A stretch of 64,000 bases of DNA from Vibrio owensii CAIM 1854 = LMG 25443. GTDB lineage: Bacteria; Pseudomonadota; Gammaproteobacteria; Enterobacterales; Vibrionaceae. Both the position numbers and the translations under genes were made by a program. Location of the stretch: contig NZ_JPRD01000024.1 of NCBI RefSeq assembly GCF_000817815.1, positions 50,498 through 114,497 of the forward strand, given 5' to 3'. The notes under the pieces are model-generated. The model saw nothing but the letters and a program-made list of their open reading frames with translations, searched no databases and had not been told where the DNA came from. Positions 1 to 10,517 of the stretch are shown here, piece by piece; position 1 is the first letter of the stretch, and every line of letters starts with the position of its first letter.

Positions 1-1596
1 CCAATGGACATTCCGCAACAGTACACCACGTCAATGCGTGTATCAGGCATGATCGGTGGCAAGATGACACCAGAAGCACGCGCGGTGAAGAACCTTTACC
101 CAGAAGAAATCTTCCAAGAATTTGAAGGCGAAGATTCAAGCTGGTGGCAGTTCGACTCACGTGTGAACTGGCTGCTTGAAAAAGTGAAAGAGAAGCGCAG
201 CGACAAAGTCTTGGTTATAGCCTCTCGTGCAAGCACTGCACTGCAACTTGAGCAAGCATTGCGTGAGCGTGAAGGTATTCGTGCAACTGTATTCCATGAA
301 GGCATGTCGATCCTTGAGCGTGATAAAGCGGCTGCTTACTTTGCGCAAGAAGAGGGGGGGGCGCAGGTTCTTATTTGTAGCGAAATCGGCTCAGAAGGTC
401 GTAACTTCCAGTTTGCGAACCAGCTGGTGATGTTTGATTTGCCGTTCAACCCAGACTTGCTAGAGCAACGTATTGGTCGTTTGGACCGTATCGGTCAGAA
501 GCGTGATATCGACATCCACGTCCCTTACCTAAAAGGCACGTCACAAGCGATCCTTGCACGTTGGTTCGATGAAGGTCTAAACGCGTTTGCTGAAACCTGT
601 CCAACAGGTCGCGCGGTTTATGATAAGTACTCTGATGCGCTGATTGAAATGCTGGCGTCTGGCGATGTTTCAAATCTTGATGAAGTGATTGAAGAATCTG
701 CGAAGATGAACAAAGAGCTGAAATCACAACTTGAGCAAGGTCGTGACCGTCTGCTAGAGATGCACTCAAACGGCGGCGACAAAGCGCAGCAAATCGTTGA
801 GAAAATCGCATCGACAGATGGCGACACAAACCTAGTGACATTCGCGCTGTCTCTGTTCGATACCATTGGTTTGAACCAAGACGACAAAGGCGAAAACGCA
901 CTTGTGGTAACGCCATCTGAACACATGATGGTGCCAAGCTACCCAGGTTTGCCATACGAAGGCGCGACAATCACGTTTGACCGTGATACTGCGCTGTCTC
1001 GTGAGGATATGCATTTCATCAGTTGGGAACACCCAATGATTCAAGGCGGTATCGATCTGCTGATGAGCGAAGGTGTGGGTACCTCTGCGGTTTCTCTGCT
1101 GAAGAACAAAGCGCTACCAGTGGGCACTATCCTACTTGAACTGGTGTATGCGGTGGATGCACAAGCGCCGAAACGCAGCGGCATTGCTCGTTTCCTACCG
1201 AAGACGCCAATTCGCATGATGATGGATGCTCGTGGTAACGATCTGTCTTCTCAGGTTGAGTTTGAAGGTTTCAACCGTCAGCTTAGCCCGGTAAACCGTC
1301 ACCTAGGCAGTAAGCTAGTGACATCAGTTCAGAAAGACATCCATAGCCTAATCGAAGCGGGTGACGCATTGGTTGAGCAGAAAGTGGAAGAAGTTCGCAA
1401 CCAAGCGCATCAAGACATGCAACAAAGCTTGAATGCCGAGCTTGAGCGTCTACAAGCATTGAAAGCGGTAAACCCGAACATCCGTGATGAAGAAATTGAA
1501 GCGATTGAAGAGCAAATCAAAGAGCTAACAGGTTACATCAACCAAGCTCAGGTTCAGCTAGACTCGCTACGTCTGATTGTGGTCAGCCACAACTAA
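1..1596 (+). CDS. rapA: RNA polymerase-associated ATPase RapA, C-terminal part (5' end outside window)
   Basis: SWI2/SNF2-type ATPase that binds RNA polymerase and helps recycle it after transcription. Only about the last 530 residues are present; the E. coli protein has 968, and the frame is open to base 1, so the N-terminal domains and first helicase lobe lie outside the window. The second helicase lobe is clear at about bases 200-510, with the conserved run ending in [11 protein letters not shown]. The RapA-specific C-terminal region follows and ends in a predicted coiled coil. A palindromic terminator follows the stop codon, and rluA lies nearby as in other gammaproteobacteria. A run of eight G lies in the coding sequence at 354-361 but does not break the frame. 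Confidence 0.95.
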   Translation, partial: PMDIPQQYTTSMRVSGMIGGKMTPEARAVKNLYPEEIFQEFEGEDSSWWQFDSRVNWLLEKVKEKRSDKVLVIASRASTALQLEQALREREGIRATVFHEGMSILERDKAAAYFAQEEGGAQVLICSEIGSEGRNFQFANQLVMFDLPFNPDLLEQRIGRLDRIGQKRDIDIHVPYLKGTSQAILARWFDEGLNAFAETCPTGRAVYDKYSDALIEMLASGDVSNLDEVIEESAKMNKELKSQLEQGRDRLLEMHSNGGDKAQQIVEKIASTDGDTNLVTFALSLFDTIGLNQDDKGENALVVTPSEHMMVPSYPGLPYEGATITFDRDTALSREDMHFISWEHPMIQGGIDLLMSEGVGTSAVSLLKNKALPVGTILLELVYAVDAQAPKRSGIARFLPKTPIRMMMDARGNDLSSQVEFEGFNRQLSPVNRHLGSKLVTSVQKDIHSLIEAGDALVEQKVEEVRNQAHQDMQQSLNAELERLQALKAVNPNIRDEEIEAIEEQIKELTGYINQAQVQLDSLRLIVVSHN

Positions 1597-1614
1597 TCAG
1601 CGTTCATACAAACG

Positions 1615-1643
1615 AAAAAAGGTCTTCAATTGAAGACCTTTTT
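1615..1643. terminator. Bidirectional terminator between rapA and the Nramp gene
   Basis: A perfect 18-base palindrome at 1621-1638 is flanked by A6 on the left and T5 on the right, so it can stop transcription from both converging genes. Confidence 0.85.
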
Positions 1644-1694
1644 CTTTATCTGAGCTTTGTTTACCCACGAGCTAAGCTAGTTGCTCGCAGATAA

Positions 1695-2960
1695 TTACAT
1701 CAACCACTTCCACCAAATAAACAGTGCTAAGAAGCCGAATAAGTAAATCAAACCCGCAATCGACAACCACTTCAATTTACGACCCAATGCCAATGGCTTA
1801 GGTAAGTCCGTTTTACTCACTAGAATGTAGTTCAATAGCGCGAAAAACGGCGTCGTCATAAATGCCAGCACCATGGCAAAGTCCAACATTGGCAGCAGTG
1901 CCGAAGCCCAGAACACAACAATTCCTAAAGCCAGTAGCGATACGATCAGCATGATCGCTGACGTCGCTTTCGGGTCAGTTTCTGGCTGTGAGCGCAGCAG
2001 GCGCTGAGAGTCTGAAATCACACGTGAGTAGCCATCAATCACCGTAATGGTACTACCGAAGATACAGAAGAATGCAATCACTGCAATTAGGTAACGTGAC
2101 CACTCACCAATGGTCGAAGCGTACAAGCCAACAAGCTGGTGGGAGAAGCCTACGCCAGAGCTCTTAAGTTCAATGCCTGAGCCGTGTAGCATCAACGCAC
2201 CTAGCGATACAAACACCAAAGCCAATACTGCTGTGCCAATGTAGCCGACATTGAAATCAAACAGGGCAGATTTTGCCGTAACCTCTTGTTGGCTAGTTTG
2301 GCGTTTTAACCACGCAGACGTCAAACAAGAGATCTCGATTGGAGCAGGCATCCAGCCCATGGTCACAACAATAAAGCCGATTGCTGCAATTGACCACGGA
2401 GAAGGGGATTCAAAGTTCGCAACAGGCTCTACAGGGTTACCAAATGCAATCGCCACCGCCAGCAAAGTCGCAATGGTCAGTACTGTCATGATGGCTTTAG
2501 AGAGCGTATCTAGGGCTTTGTAATGACCAGCAAATAGGATCACCAAGCACGTGACCAATACGATGATGCTGAGTGATGCCATCGACAATGAAAAAGGAAT
2601 GAAGTAACCCAACAAGCTAGCACTGAACATCAACAGGGCTGCGGTATTGATTACCGCTGAAACAGCACTAAGAAACAAGAACAACCACAAGTATGGGCGA
2701 CCAAGTTTGGCATAGCCTTCAACCAACGTTTTACCAGTGCCCATGGTGTACTGCACGCCTGCTCGGAAGAATGGGTATTTAAAAAGGTTTACCAGCAGGA
2801 TGAGCGCCGCGAGTTGCCAGCCGTAGATAGCTCCAGCTTTGGTGGATGCAACAAGGTGAGAGCCACCGACGGCGGCAGAGGCCATGAGAATACCAGGACC
2901 AAGGGAACGGAAGAATTGCGAGACTTTGGATTGGGGTTGATCGGATACTGCGGATTCCAT
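1695..2960 (-). CDS. Nramp-family divalent metal transporter, non-canonical
   Basis: A 421-residue integral membrane protein with about eleven hydrophobic segments in the LeuT-like Nramp fold. The N-terminal LGPGILMASAAVGGS aligns with the first helix of MntH/Nramp proteins. The usual DPGN metal-binding motif is absent there: residues 30-35 read AVGGSH. The helix-6 motif usually read as MPH is MPAPIE at 204-209. The family usually takes up Mn2+ or Fe2+ with protons, but with these replacements the substrate cannot be assumed. The gene is monocistronic, convergent with rapA, and about 240 bases upstream of the divergent rluA. Confidence 0.75.
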   Translation of the reverse strand: MESAVSDQPQSKVSQFFRSLGPGILMASAAVGGSHLVASTKAGAIYGWQLAALILLVNLFKYPFFRAGVQYTMGTGKTLVEGYAKLGRPYLWLFLFLSAVSAVINTAALLMFSASLLGYFIPFSLSMASLSIIVLVTCLVILFAGHYKALDTLSKAIMTVLTIATLLAVAIAFGNPVEPVANFESPSPWSIAAIGFIVVTMGWMPAPIEISCLTSAWLKRQTSQQEVTAKSALFDFNVGYIGTAVLALVFVSLGALMLHGSGIELKSSGVGFSHQLVGLYASTIGEWSRYLIAVIAFFCIFGSTITVIDGYSRVISDSQRLLRSQPETDPKATSAIMLIVSLLALGIVVFWASALLPMLDFAMVLAFMTTPFFALLNYILVSKTDLPKPLALGRKLKWLSIAGLIYLFGFLALFIWWKWLM

Positions 2961-3200
2961 TTATTATTGTCCTTTTTGTGTCAACTAGTGCTTATAAATA
3001 ACATTACCGCTCAGCTTGTCAATTTATATTTACGAGGTGATTTTTTTTATTTTTCTATTCGTTATTGACTTGGTTGTTTTTGTTATTTCTAAAAGTTATA
3101 TCGATGGTCAAAAGAGGCAGAATTTAAGCGATTTTTCTGCATGCATCTTTGCATCTCTTGGGTATAATCAGCGCGTTTTTATTCTGTAGAGATCCAGCCC

Positions 3201-3953
3201 ATGGCAATGCTTGAGTACAATCCACCAACCGACCCTTGGATTGATGTCGTTTTTGAAGATGAGCAAATTTTGGCGGTAAACAAGCCATCTGGTTTGCTTT
3301 CTGTGCCGGGGCGTCTTGCTGAGCATCACGACAGCATGTGGAGTCGCTTAACCGAGCAATACCCTGACATTCAAGTCGTGCATCGTTTAGATATGTGCAC
3401 TTCTGGCTTGATGGTGCTCGCTAAAAACAAACGTGCAGAAAGCGCGTTAAAAAAGCAGTTTCAATACCGATTGACGCATAAGATTTACTACGCGCGAGTT
3501 TGGGGACATTTAGAGCAAGAAGAGGGTGAAATCGACCTGCCATTGATTTGTGATTGGCCGAATCGTCCCCTGCAGAAAGTGTGTTTTGAGGATGGCAAAC
3601 CATCTAAAACGCTGTTCCAAGTAGCGAAGCGAGAAGATCATCCTGATGGCTCAAAGACGACGATTGTACGTTTGTTGCCGATCACTGGTCGCTCACACCA
3701 ATTACGAGTTCATATGCAGGCATTAGGTCACCCGATTGTAGGCGATGAATTTTACGCAACTGAAGAAGCGAAAGCCTTCTCTGAGCGTCTAGAACTGCAT
3801 GCCGCTGAGTTGAGCTTTTACCATCCGAAATGCCATTGGCTGCGCAGCATCTTTGTTCCTTGTGATTTTTACCCGGAAGCAGAAGCGATGATCTTTGACT
3901 ATTTCGACCCAGCGCGTAAATTACCAGATTACAAAACACTGCCTCGCCCATAA
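3201..3953 (+). CDS. rluA: RluA-family rRNA/tRNA pseudouridine synthase
   Basis: Isomerises uridine to pseudouridine in structured RNA. E. coli RluA modifies 23S rRNA U746 and tRNA U32. The protein has 250 residues, slightly longer than E. coli RluA (about 219). The catalytic motif HRLD is at residues 61-64, with Asp64 the expected nucleophile. The family motifs VNKPSGLLSVPG (27-38) and PITGRSHQLRVHM are present. There is no N-terminal S4 domain, which fits RluA rather than RluC/RluD. Proximity to rapA matches the enterobacterial order. The stop is 32 bases before the next gene on the same strand, so the two may be co-transcribed. Confidence 0.88.
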   Translation: MAMLEYNPPTDPWIDVVFEDEQILAVNKPSGLLSVPGRLAEHHDSMWSRLTEQYPDIQVVHRLDMCTSGLMVLAKNKRAESALKKQFQYRLTHKIYYARVWGHLEQEEGEIDLPLICDWPNRPLQKVCFEDGKPSKTLFQVAKREDHPDGSKTTIVRLLPITGRSHQLRVHMQALGHPIVGDEFYATEEAKAFSERLELHAAELSFYHPKCHWLRSIFVPCDFYPEAEAMIFDYFDPARKLPDYKTLPRP

Positions 3954-3985
3954 ATTCATCTTTAGGCAGTGAACAAGGAGTTGTT

Positions 3986-4948
3986 ATGTCACTGCTTAAA
4001 GTGGTCTTCCTAGACCGCGCGACCATCCCCACTCAAATTCAAATACCTCGTCCAAGCTTTGCCCATGATTGGGTGGAATACGATCTGACTTCTTCTGAGC
4101 AAGTTGTTGAGCGTCTCGCTGATGCGGATATCGTGATCAGCAACAAGGTGGTGCTCGACCAATCTGTTCTCATTCAACTTCCTAACCTCAAGATGATTGC
4201 CGTCGCGGCAACGGGCTTTAATAACGTCGATATCAACTATTGCGCCGAGCACAATATCGCAGTTGCTAACGTGCGTGGCTATGCGACTCGGTCTGTTCCA
4301 GAGCACGTTATCGCAATGCTGTTTGCCTTGCGTCGTAACTTGTTTGGTTATCATCAAGATATTGCTGCAGGTGAGTGGCAACGCAACAAGCAGTTCTGCT
4401 TCTTTACGCATCCGATTGGAGACGTTGCAGGTAGCACTTTAGGTGTGGTTGGCAGCGGTGCATTAGGTCAGGCGACGGCACAATTGGCAAAAGCATTGGG
4501 CATGACTGTGTTGTTTGCTGAGCGTAAAGGCGCAACGGAGTGCCGAGAAGGCTATGTTTCTTTTACCGAGATGTTGGAGCAAGCGGACGCCATCACTCTG
4601 CATTGTCCACTGAATGATGAAACACGTAATTTGATTGGCGAAGCCGAACTCAAGCTGATGAAGCCTACATCAATCTTGATTAATACCGGGCGTGGCGGCT
4701 TGGTGGATGAACAAGCTTTAGTGGATAGCTTAAAACAAGGTGAGATTGCAGGGGCAGGGTTTGATGTCTTTACCCAAGAGCCAGCTGATGAGAGTAATCC
4801 GTTGATTGCCAATATGCACTTGCCGAATCTATTGTTGACACCACACGTCGCCTGGGGCAGTGATTCATCGATTCAGCGTTTAGCTGAGATTCTGATAGAG
4901 AATATTAACGCCTTTGAACGTGGAGAAAACCTTAATCGTTTGGCGTAA
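3986..4948 (+). CDS. D-2-hydroxyacid dehydrogenase (glycerate/lactate dehydrogenase-like)
   Basis: NAD(P)-dependent oxidoreductase of the D-isomer-specific 2-hydroxyacid dehydrogenase family, 320 residues. The Rossmann glycine motif GVVGSG is at 153-158. The catalytic Arg, Glu and His are visible as NTGRGG (Arg236), TQEP (Glu265) and PHVAWG (His287). The sequence is closest in feel to bacterial glycerate/hydroxypyruvate reductases (HprA-like), but substrate cannot be read from sequence. The start has a clear AAGGAG at 3976-3981, and a strong terminator follows. Confidence 0.85.
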   Translation: MSLLKVVFLDRATIPTQIQIPRPSFAHDWVEYDLTSSEQVVERLADADIVISNKVVLDQSVLIQLPNLKMIAVAATGFNNVDINYCAEHNIAVANVRGYATRSVPEHVIAMLFALRRNLFGYHQDIAAGEWQRNKQFCFFTHPIGDVAGSTLGVVGSGALGQATAQLAKALGMTVLFAERKGATECREGYVSFTEMLEQADAITLHCPLNDETRNLIGEAELKLMKPTSILINTGRGGLVDEQALVDSLKQGEIAGAGFDVFTQEPADESNPLIANMHLPNLLLTPHVAWGSDSSIQRLAEILIENINAFERGENLNRLA

Positions 4949-4967
4949 TGCCAGAAAATAGGCATGA

Positions 4968-4996
4968 AAAAAGCAGACTCAAAGGTCTGCTTTTTG
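4968..4996 (+). terminator. Rho-independent terminator after the dehydrogenase gene
   Basis: AGCAGAC and GTCTGCT form a 7-bp stem with a six-base loop, followed by five T. A-rich sequence on the left could also serve the converging darP gene. Confidence 0.8.
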
Positions 4997-5013
4997 CTTT
5001 CTTAAACACCGAA

Positions 5014-5541
5014 TTAAATTTCTTCTTCTTCGTGCGCTTTTAGAATTTGGAAGATTTCACGGTAAGATTTTGCTGGTTTGCCGGCTTTCTTCTCTTTCGC
5101 TGCTTGGCGAGCAAGTTGGCGTAGGCGTTGACGGTCCGCTTCTGGGTACAGTTCCATTACGTCATCAATCGCTTTATCGCCTTCTTCTACAACACGATCA
5201 CGCAACGCTTCTAGCTTGTGCAGAGCGGCTGTTGCTTGTGAGTGCTTGTTGCGCACTTTGTCCAGTGCCGCTTGAATTGGCTCTGGATCTTCGTAACGCA
5301 TTAACTTACCGATACGTTGCAATTGACGACGGCGTGCTTCGTTTTTAAAGCGCTGCGCATCAGCAATTGCTTCGCGTAGGTCTTCGCTCAATGGAAACTT
5401 TTCGAGAACTGCTGGCTTAAGGCCGACAAGCTCTTCGCCAAGCTTTTGCAGCTCTTCCATGTCTCGCTTCATCTCGGATTTACTTACCCAGATGATCTCT
5501 TCTTCTGGTTCCCATGGCGCTTTTTGATTCTTACGTGCCAT
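5014..5541 (-). CDS. darP: DarP (YjgA), 50S ribosome biogenesis factor
   Basis: Small basic, highly charged, almost entirely helical protein of 175 residues (E. coli YjgA/DarP has about 183). The family associates with late pre-50S particles. The recognisable features are the [20 protein letters not shown] region near the N-terminus and the [17 protein letters not shown] segment in the middle. It is divergent from pmbA, the conserved neighbour arrangement in gammaproteobacteria. Its short C-terminal tail is acidic (AHEEEEI). Confidence 0.9.
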   Translation of the reverse strand: MARKNQKAPWEPEEEIIWVSKSEMKRDMEELQKLGEELVGLKPAVLEKFPLSEDLREAIADAQRFKNEARRRQLQRIGKLMRYEDPEPIQAALDKVRNKHSQATAALHKLEALRDRVVEEGDKAIDDVMELYPEADRQRLRQLARQAAKEKKAGKPAKSYREIFQILKAHEEEEI

Positions 5542-5651
5542 TTCAGTTGCCTGTGTTTTGATTAATATTATGACTATTTTAACAAGAATCGTGGGGAGAA
5601 AGCGAAATTCTTGTTATTCTATTGTACATCGAATACATGATGTGAAAGACA

Positions 5652-6995
5652 ATGGATATTAAACAGCAGGTTGCTGAGCAACGTACCGAGCTAGAACAAG
5701 CCGTTTCACGTGCACTAGAAATCGCTGCGGCGAAGTCTGATGCCGCTGAAGTCGCAATCACCAAGAGCACGGGTTTGAGTGTTTCCACTCGCATGGGTGA
5801 CGTGGAAAACGTTGAATTCAACAGCGATGGCGCACTGGGCATTACTGTCTACCGTGGTCAACGCAAAGGCAGCGCTTCCACATCTGACTTGAGCGAAGCA
5901 GCTATTGAGCAAACGGTATTAGCGGCGCTAGACATTGCTCAATACACATCAGAAGACCCATTCGCAGGTCCCGCTCCAAAAGAATACATGGTGAAAGAGG
6001 TGCCTGACTTAGACCTTTTCCACCCAGACGCACCCGATCCAGATTACGCTGCACAAGTTGCGATTGCTGCTGAAAAAGAAGCGCTGAACTACAGCGATGC
6101 GATTAAGCAAAGCGATGGTGCGAGCTACGACAGTCACTACGGTGTAAAGGTTTACGGTAACAGCCACGGCTTGCTAGCAAGCTACGCATCGAGCCGTCAT
6201 AGCACCAGTTGTTGTGTGATTGGTGTAGGTCAAAACGGTGAGATGGAACGCGATTACAGCTACACCGTTGCTCGCCATCGTGACGATCTTTGGTCACCAG
6301 AAATGGTTGGCCGCAAAGCAGCTGAGAAAACCATCAGCCGCCTTGATGCGCAAAAGCTTAAGACTGGCAAATACCCAGTAATGTTTGCGGCGGACGTAGC
6401 GACAGGCTTGATTGGTCACTTAGTGATGGCAATCAGCGGTGGTAACCTGTACCGCAAATCATCTTTCCTATTGGATCACCTTGGTAAGCAAGTATTGCCG
6501 GAGTGGTTCAACATTTCTGAGCGTCCACACGTATTACGTGGTTTGGCTTCAAGCCCATTTGATAGCGAAGGTGTATACACACAAGATCGCGAAATCATCA
6601 CCGATGGTGTACTGGCTACTTACTTATTGACCAGCTACGCGGCTCGCAAGATGAAGATGGATCCAACGGGTCACGCTGGTGGTATCCACAACTGGTACGT
6701 AAATTCTACCGGTCAGAATTTCGAGCAAATGCTGAAAGAGCTCGGCACAGGTCTACTGGTAACAGAAACCATGGGTCAAGGCGTGAACGTTGTGACTGGC
6801 GATTACTCTCGCGGTGCAGCTGGTTTCTGGGTTGAGAACGGTGAAATCCAATACCCAGTGTCTGAAATTACCATCGCGGGCAACCTGAAAGACATGTTCA
6901 ACCAGATTGTTGCTGTGGGTAGTGATGTAGAAACACGCTCGCAAATCCAAACGGGTTCTATCTTGTTGGATACTATGAAGGTTGCCGGTGAGTAA
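5652..6995 (+). CDS. pmbA: PmbA/TldE, non-catalytic subunit of the TldD-TldE protease
   Basis: A 447-residue member of the TldD/PmbA family. The TldD-TldE heterodimer degrades unfolded peptides and takes part in microcin maturation and CcdA turnover in E. coli. PmbA lacks the HExxxH zinc motif of TldD, and none is seen here. Typical segments are [22 protein letters not shown] near residue 60 and the C-terminal [20 protein letters not shown]. It is divergent from darP and followed by a terminator. tldD itself is not in the window. Confidence 0.92.
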   Translation: MDIKQQVAEQRTELEQAVSRALEIAAAKSDAAEVAITKSTGLSVSTRMGDVENVEFNSDGALGITVYRGQRKGSASTSDLSEAAIEQTVLAALDIAQYTSEDPFAGPAPKEYMVKEVPDLDLFHPDAPDPDYAAQVAIAAEKEALNYSDAIKQSDGASYDSHYGVKVYGNSHGLLASYASSRHSTSCCVIGVGQNGEMERDYSYTVARHRDDLWSPEMVGRKAAEKTISRLDAQKLKTGKYPVMFAADVATGLIGHLVMAISGGNLYRKSSFLLDHLGKQVLPEWFNISERPHVLRGLASSPFDSEGVYTQDREIITDGVLATYLLTSYAARKMKMDPTGHAGGIHNWYVNSTGQNFEQMLKELGTGLLVTETMGQGVNVVTGDYSRGAAGFWVENGEIQYPVSEITIAGNLKDMFNQIVAVGSDVETRSQIQTGSILLDTMKVAGE

Positions 6996-7015
6996 GCTTG
7001 CTAAACGCTAGATAC

Positions 7016-7048
7016 GAAAAAGCCTGATGTGTTCATCAGGCTTTTTTA
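7016..7048 (+). terminator. Terminator after pmbA
   Basis: AGCCTGATG (7021-7029) pairs with CATCAGGCT (7034-7042) across a four-base loop, followed by T5. Confidence 0.85.
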
Positions 7049-7078
7049 TTGCTCGTTATTGGCAGTTCGCTACATGGC

Positions 7079-8434
7079 TTAAATCATTAAGGTTGCGAGA
7101 CCGAGGAAGACCGACAGACCAATCACATCGGTTACGGTCGTCAGCGCCATACCACCTGCAAGGGCTGGGTCGATGTTCATTTTCTTCAGTAGGATTGGGA
7201 TGGTAACACCGGCAACACCCGCGACCAGTAGGTTGGTCAGCATAGCTGCTGAGATAATCCCACCAAGCATCCAGTTACCTTTCCAAGCAACCACAATACC
7301 ACCGATGATCAGCGCCCACATGATGCCGTTTAGTAAGCCGATAGCGGCTTCTTTCATCAAGAGTTCGCGTTTGTTCGAGTCACCGATATGACCGAGCGCT
7401 AAGCCACGGATAACAAGCGCTACGGTTTGGTTACCGGCCACACCACCCATGGAAGGCACGATCGTCATTAGGACTGCAATCGCAGCCATTTGGTCTAGAG
7501 TTGCTTCAAACATGTTAGAGACAGAAGCAGCGGCCAGTGCAGCAAGTACGTTGGCACCTAACCAGATACTACGTTTACGCGCTGATTTAACTACAGGCGC
7601 GAAGGTATCTTCGTCGTCATCCATACCAGCCATACTCATCATTGAGTGTTCAGCGTCTTCACGGATAACGTCGACCACGTCATCGATGGTAATACGACCG
7701 ACAAGATGCTGGTTTTCATCCACAACAGGAGCGGACACCCAGTTACGACGTTCAAACAGGCTTGCTACGTCAGAGTCACTGGTATCTACTGTAATTGCAT
7801 CGTCGGCGTCTTCCATGACTTCACTGACTTTGACATCAGGCTGCGTCGTGATCAGTGTTGTGATAGGCAGTTCACCAATCAGTTTGCTGTCATCATCTAT
7901 CACGTACAGTGCATCGGTTGCTTCGGGCAGTTCGCCTTTCATGCGCAGGTAACGCAGGACTACGTCGACATCAACGTCACCACGAATGGTGATTACGTCG
8001 GTGTTCATTAGTCCACCTGCGGTATCCTCAGGGTAGGATAGGGCGGTTTCAACGCGCAGACGATCGGCAGAGTCCATCTGGGAAAGAACTTCGCGTGAGA
8101 CGTCGTCAGGCAAGCTACGCAGTACGTAAGCCACGTCATCGGTGTCCATGCCTTCCGTCGCTTCTGCAAGCGCTTCAGGAGCCATTTTGGACACAAGACT
8201 GTCTTTAACGTCTTCGTTTAGCTCGTCAAGAATCTCACCGTAATCTTCTGGGTCGGTAAGTTGCCAAAGAACCTCACGACTTTTACGCGGGGAAGCTTCT
8301 AAAAGGTGGGCAATATCCTCAGGCTCCATGTCCTGAAGTTGGCGACGAACATGGACGAAGCGGCCGTTTTCCAGCGCTTCAGTGACTTCTTGGAGGGCTT
8401 GGTGAGCTTGGTCGAATTCTATTTGCTCTGCCAT
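7079..8434 (-). CDS. mgtE: MgtE magnesium channel/transporter
   Basis: A 451-residue inner-membrane Mg2+ channel. In order it shows the cytosolic MgtE N domain (about 1-130, helical repeats), a pair of CBS domains (about 135-260) and five membrane segments from about 285 to the C-terminus. The pore/Mg region includes PSMGGVAGNQ. In characterised MgtE proteins, Mg2+ bound to the N and CBS domains closes the channel, and the acidic CBS linker (AGMDDDEDTF) fits this. The gene stands alone downstream of ptsO with its own upstream region, which holds no riboswitch I can recognise. Confidence 0.93.
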   Translation of the reverse strand: MAEQIEFDQAHQALQEVTEALENGRFVHVRRQLQDMEPEDIAHLLEASPRKSREVLWQLTDPEDYGEILDELNEDVKDSLVSKMAPEALAEATEGMDTDDVAYVLRSLPDDVSREVLSQMDSADRLRVETALSYPEDTAGGLMNTDVITIRGDVDVDVVLRYLRMKGELPEATDALYVIDDDSKLIGELPITTLITTQPDVKVSEVMEDADDAITVDTSDSDVASLFERRNWVSAPVVDENQHLVGRITIDDVVDVIREDAEHSMMSMAGMDDDEDTFAPVVKSARKRSIWLGANVLAALAAASVSNMFEATLDQMAAIAVLMTIVPSMGGVAGNQTVALVIRGLALGHIGDSNKRELLMKEAAIGLLNGIMWALIIGGIVVAWKGNWMLGGIISAAMLTNLLVAGVAGVTIPILLKKMNIDPALAGGMALTTVTDVIGLSVFLGLATLMI

Positions 8435-8585
8435 TCATTCCTCCCAATTCCTGATATTTACAATGCTTTGAATAATAACTTAATTCTAGGCACCTTTTAA
8501 TAACAACTTATGAAAGTCGACAAAATTATTTATCGGAATTTAAGTCGGAGGTGAAACTTATGTGGGATATCTGGCTAGAGATAAT

Positions 8586-8608
8586 AAAAAAGCGAGTGAA
8601 TCACTCGC
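8586..8608 (-). terminator. Terminator overlapping the ptsO stop codon
   Basis: On the minus strand GCGAGTG and CACTCGC form a stem with a three-base loop followed by T6. It ends the rpoN-ptsN-rapZ-ptsO operon, and the ptsO stop codon lies inside the stem. Confidence 0.8.
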
Positions 8609-8876
8609 CTTCATCAAACTTGTCTTCAATCAAATGACAAACCGCATCAAGGGCTTGCTCAGATTGATCACCAGTGGCGTGGATAGTCACGTATTGTCCT
8701 TGGGCAGATTCCAGCATCAACAACCCCATGACACTGTCTGCGGTCGCGGTTTTGTCTTCTTCGTTGTCGATGGTGATCACCGCATCGAAGCTTTGCGCCA
8801 GTTCTACCAGTTTAACCGCAGCACGGGCGTGCAAGCCTAAGCGGTTTTGGATCAATACTTTACGACTTATTTCCAC
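8601..8876 (-). CDS. ptsO: NPr, HPr-like phosphocarrier of the nitrogen PTS
   Basis: A 91-residue HPr-fold protein that passes phosphate from EI-Ntr to EIIA-Ntr. The active-site motif [10 protein letters not shown] places the phosphorylated His at residue 16. Ser46-type regulatory sites of Gram-positive HPr are not expected here. The gene is last in the minus-strand rpoN-hpf-ptsN-rapZ-ptsO cluster and starts two bases after the rapZ stop. The terminator hairpin begins inside its final codons. Confidence 0.92.
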   Translation of the reverse strand: MEISRKVLIQNRLGLHARAAVKLVELAQSFDAVITIDNEEDKTATADSVMGLLMLESAQGQYVTIHATGDQSEQALDAVCHLIEDKFDEGE

Positions 8877-8878
8877 CG

Positions 8879-9742
8879 TTATTCCTTAACGTTCTTTTCC
8901 AATGAAGTGTGGCGAATTTGTACTTGGTGTCCTTTGTCCGCAAAGAACTCACCGATTTTTTGAGTTAAGTACACTGAGCGATGCTTACCACCAGTACAAC
9001 CAATCGCAACCGTTAGGTAGCTGCGGTTGTTTTTCTCTAGCAGTGGTAACCAAGTCTCAATGAAACTCTCAATTTGGTATTTAAGATCAAGTACCGATTG
9101 GTGTTGTTCTAGGAAAGCACCGATTGGCGCATCTAAGCCGGTCAGTGGGCGCAAGGCTGGTTCCCAATGTGGGTTTGGCAAGAAGCGTACATCGAACACG
9201 TAATCGGCATCAGAAGGAAGGCCGTATTTGAAACCGAATGATTCAAACACCATGACTAAGTCTTTACGATCACGCCCTTGAACGCGCATACGGATCGTTT
9301 CGCTGAGATCATGCAAAGATTGACCGCTGCTGTTCAGCACTAAATCAGCGTGCGCTTTGAGTGGCATTAAGATCTCTTGTTCAAGCTCAATGGCCTGATC
9401 AAGCGACAATGACTGACTACCAAGCGATAACGGGTGAATCCGTCGTGTTTCGCTGTAGCGAGTAAGGAGCGTTTCTTTATTCGCGTCTAAGAACAGTACC
9501 GTCACATCCAGTTCAGCTTTCAGCTTCTCTAGGGTGGTGTTCAGTTCTTTGAGTTTCTTAGGAATGTTTCGAATATCAATGCTTACTGCAACGTTCTGTT
9601 TGCTCTCTGATACAGATTGAACAAACGCGTCAAGCAAGTTTACTGGTAGGTTGTCTACACAGTAATACCCCAAGTCTTCTAGTACGCGCAGGGCAACACT
9701 CTTCCCGGCACCGGAATGCCCGCTAACAACGATTAATCGCAT
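8879..9742 (-). CDS. rapZ: RapZ, RNase adaptor / GlmZ regulator
   Basis: A 287-residue P-loop protein that binds sRNAs and presents them to RNase E. In E. coli it controls glucosamine-6-phosphate synthase through GlmY/GlmZ. Walker A GHSGAGKS is at residues 8-15, and the C-terminal RNA-binding/GlcN6P domain contains the conserved [10 protein letters not shown]. It sits between ptsN and ptsO in the standard gammaproteobacterial order. Confidence 0.94.
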   Translation of the reverse strand: MRLIVVSGHSGAGKSVALRVLEDLGYYCVDNLPVNLLDAFVQSVSESKQNVAVSIDIRNIPKKLKELNTTLEKLKAELDVTVLFLDANKETLLTRYSETRRIHPLSLGSQSLSLDQAIELEQEILMPLKAHADLVLNSSGQSLHDLSETIRMRVQGRDRKDLVMVFESFGFKYGLPSDADYVFDVRFLPNPHWEPALRPLTGLDAPIGAFLEQHQSVLDLKYQIESFIETWLPLLEKNNRSYLTVAIGCTGGKHRSVYLTQKIGEFFADKGHQVQIRHTSLEKNVKE

Positions 9743-9756
9743 GGTGATCGTCCTGA

Positions 9757-10203
9757 TTACTGATGAATCATAATGTCGTAGAGTTCTTCATCACTCTGAG
9801 CGTTACGCAGGCTCTTTAGCACTTGCTTGTTGCTCAGGCGTTCTGCCATAGAGGATAGTGTTTTGAGGTGCTCTTTGCACTGTTCTTCTGGAACAAGAAG
9901 AGCAAAAAGAAGGTCGACAGGTCGGTTGTCGATAGCATCAAACTCAATCGCCTCGTCACATTGCAGTAATACGGCGATGGCTTTGTCGCTAGATTGCATT
10001 CTTGCGTGAGGGATAGCAATACCGTTGCCGATACCCGTACTACCCATTTTTTCTCTGCTGAGCATACACTCAAACAGTTCTGTAGAATCTTGGCCCGTGT
10101 TCTCAGCAACAATTTGGCTGATCATCTCTAGGGCACGTTTCTTACTTGTACAATGGACTGCACTTTTGGTGCAGTCCAGTGACAGTATCTCGCTCAATTG
10201 CAT
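9757..10203 (-). CDS. ptsN: EIIA-Ntr, nitrogen PTS IIA protein
   Basis: A 148-residue PTS EIIA type-2 domain protein that receives phosphate from NPr and regulates potassium transport and other targets rather than sugar uptake. The active-site His is residue 66 in [11 protein letters not shown]. It starts three bases after the hpf stop and is followed by rapZ after 14 bases, so it is clearly part of the operon. Confidence 0.94.
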   Translation of the reverse strand: MQLSEILSLDCTKSAVHCTSKKRALEMISQIVAENTGQDSTELFECMLSREKMGSTGIGNGIAIPHARMQSSDKAIAVLLQCDEAIEFDAIDNRPVDLLFALLVPEEQCKEHLKTLSSMAERLSNKQVLKSLRNAQSDEELYDIMIHQ

Positions 10204-10205
10204 GA

Positions 10206-10493
10206 TTAATGACTGTTTAGTTTTTCTTTGTGCTTGTTAAGTTGACGAACTAATTTATCCACCAGCGAATCAATTGCTGCATACATACTTTCGTCGTTCG
10301 ATGACGCGTGGATTTCGCCCTGATTGATGTGGAGCGTAGCTTCCGCTATTTGGTTGAGTTTTTCAACTTTTAGTACGACTTGGACTTGGTTAATGTGGTC
10401 GAAGAACCTTTCGAGCTTCTGAAACTTAGATTGAACATAGTCTTGCATTGAATCGGTAAGATCAACGTGATGGCCTTGAATATTGATTTGCAT
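10206..10493 (-). CDS. hpf: Ribosome hibernation promoting factor, short form
   Basis: A 95-residue HPF/YfiA-type protein that binds in the 30S decoding region and helps form inactive 100S dimers in stationary phase. It starts MQINIQGHHVDLTDSMQDYV as in E. coli HPF (95 residues). There is no long C-terminal dimerisation domain, so it is the short form. It lies directly after rpoN, its usual position. Confidence 0.94.
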   Translation of the reverse strand: MQINIQGHHVDLTDSMQDYVQSKFQKLERFFDHINQVQVVLKVEKLNQIAEATLHINQGEIHASSNDESMYAAIDSLVDKLVRQLNKHKEKLNSH

Positions 10494-10517
10494 AGACTTT
10501 CCTTTTCAGTTGGTGCC

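Noticed and set aside
8560..8637. 25-codon frame with a good GGAGGTG site between mgtE and ptsO
   Set aside because: It runs through the terminator hairpin and into the end of ptsO on the other strand; its translation shows nothing recognisable.
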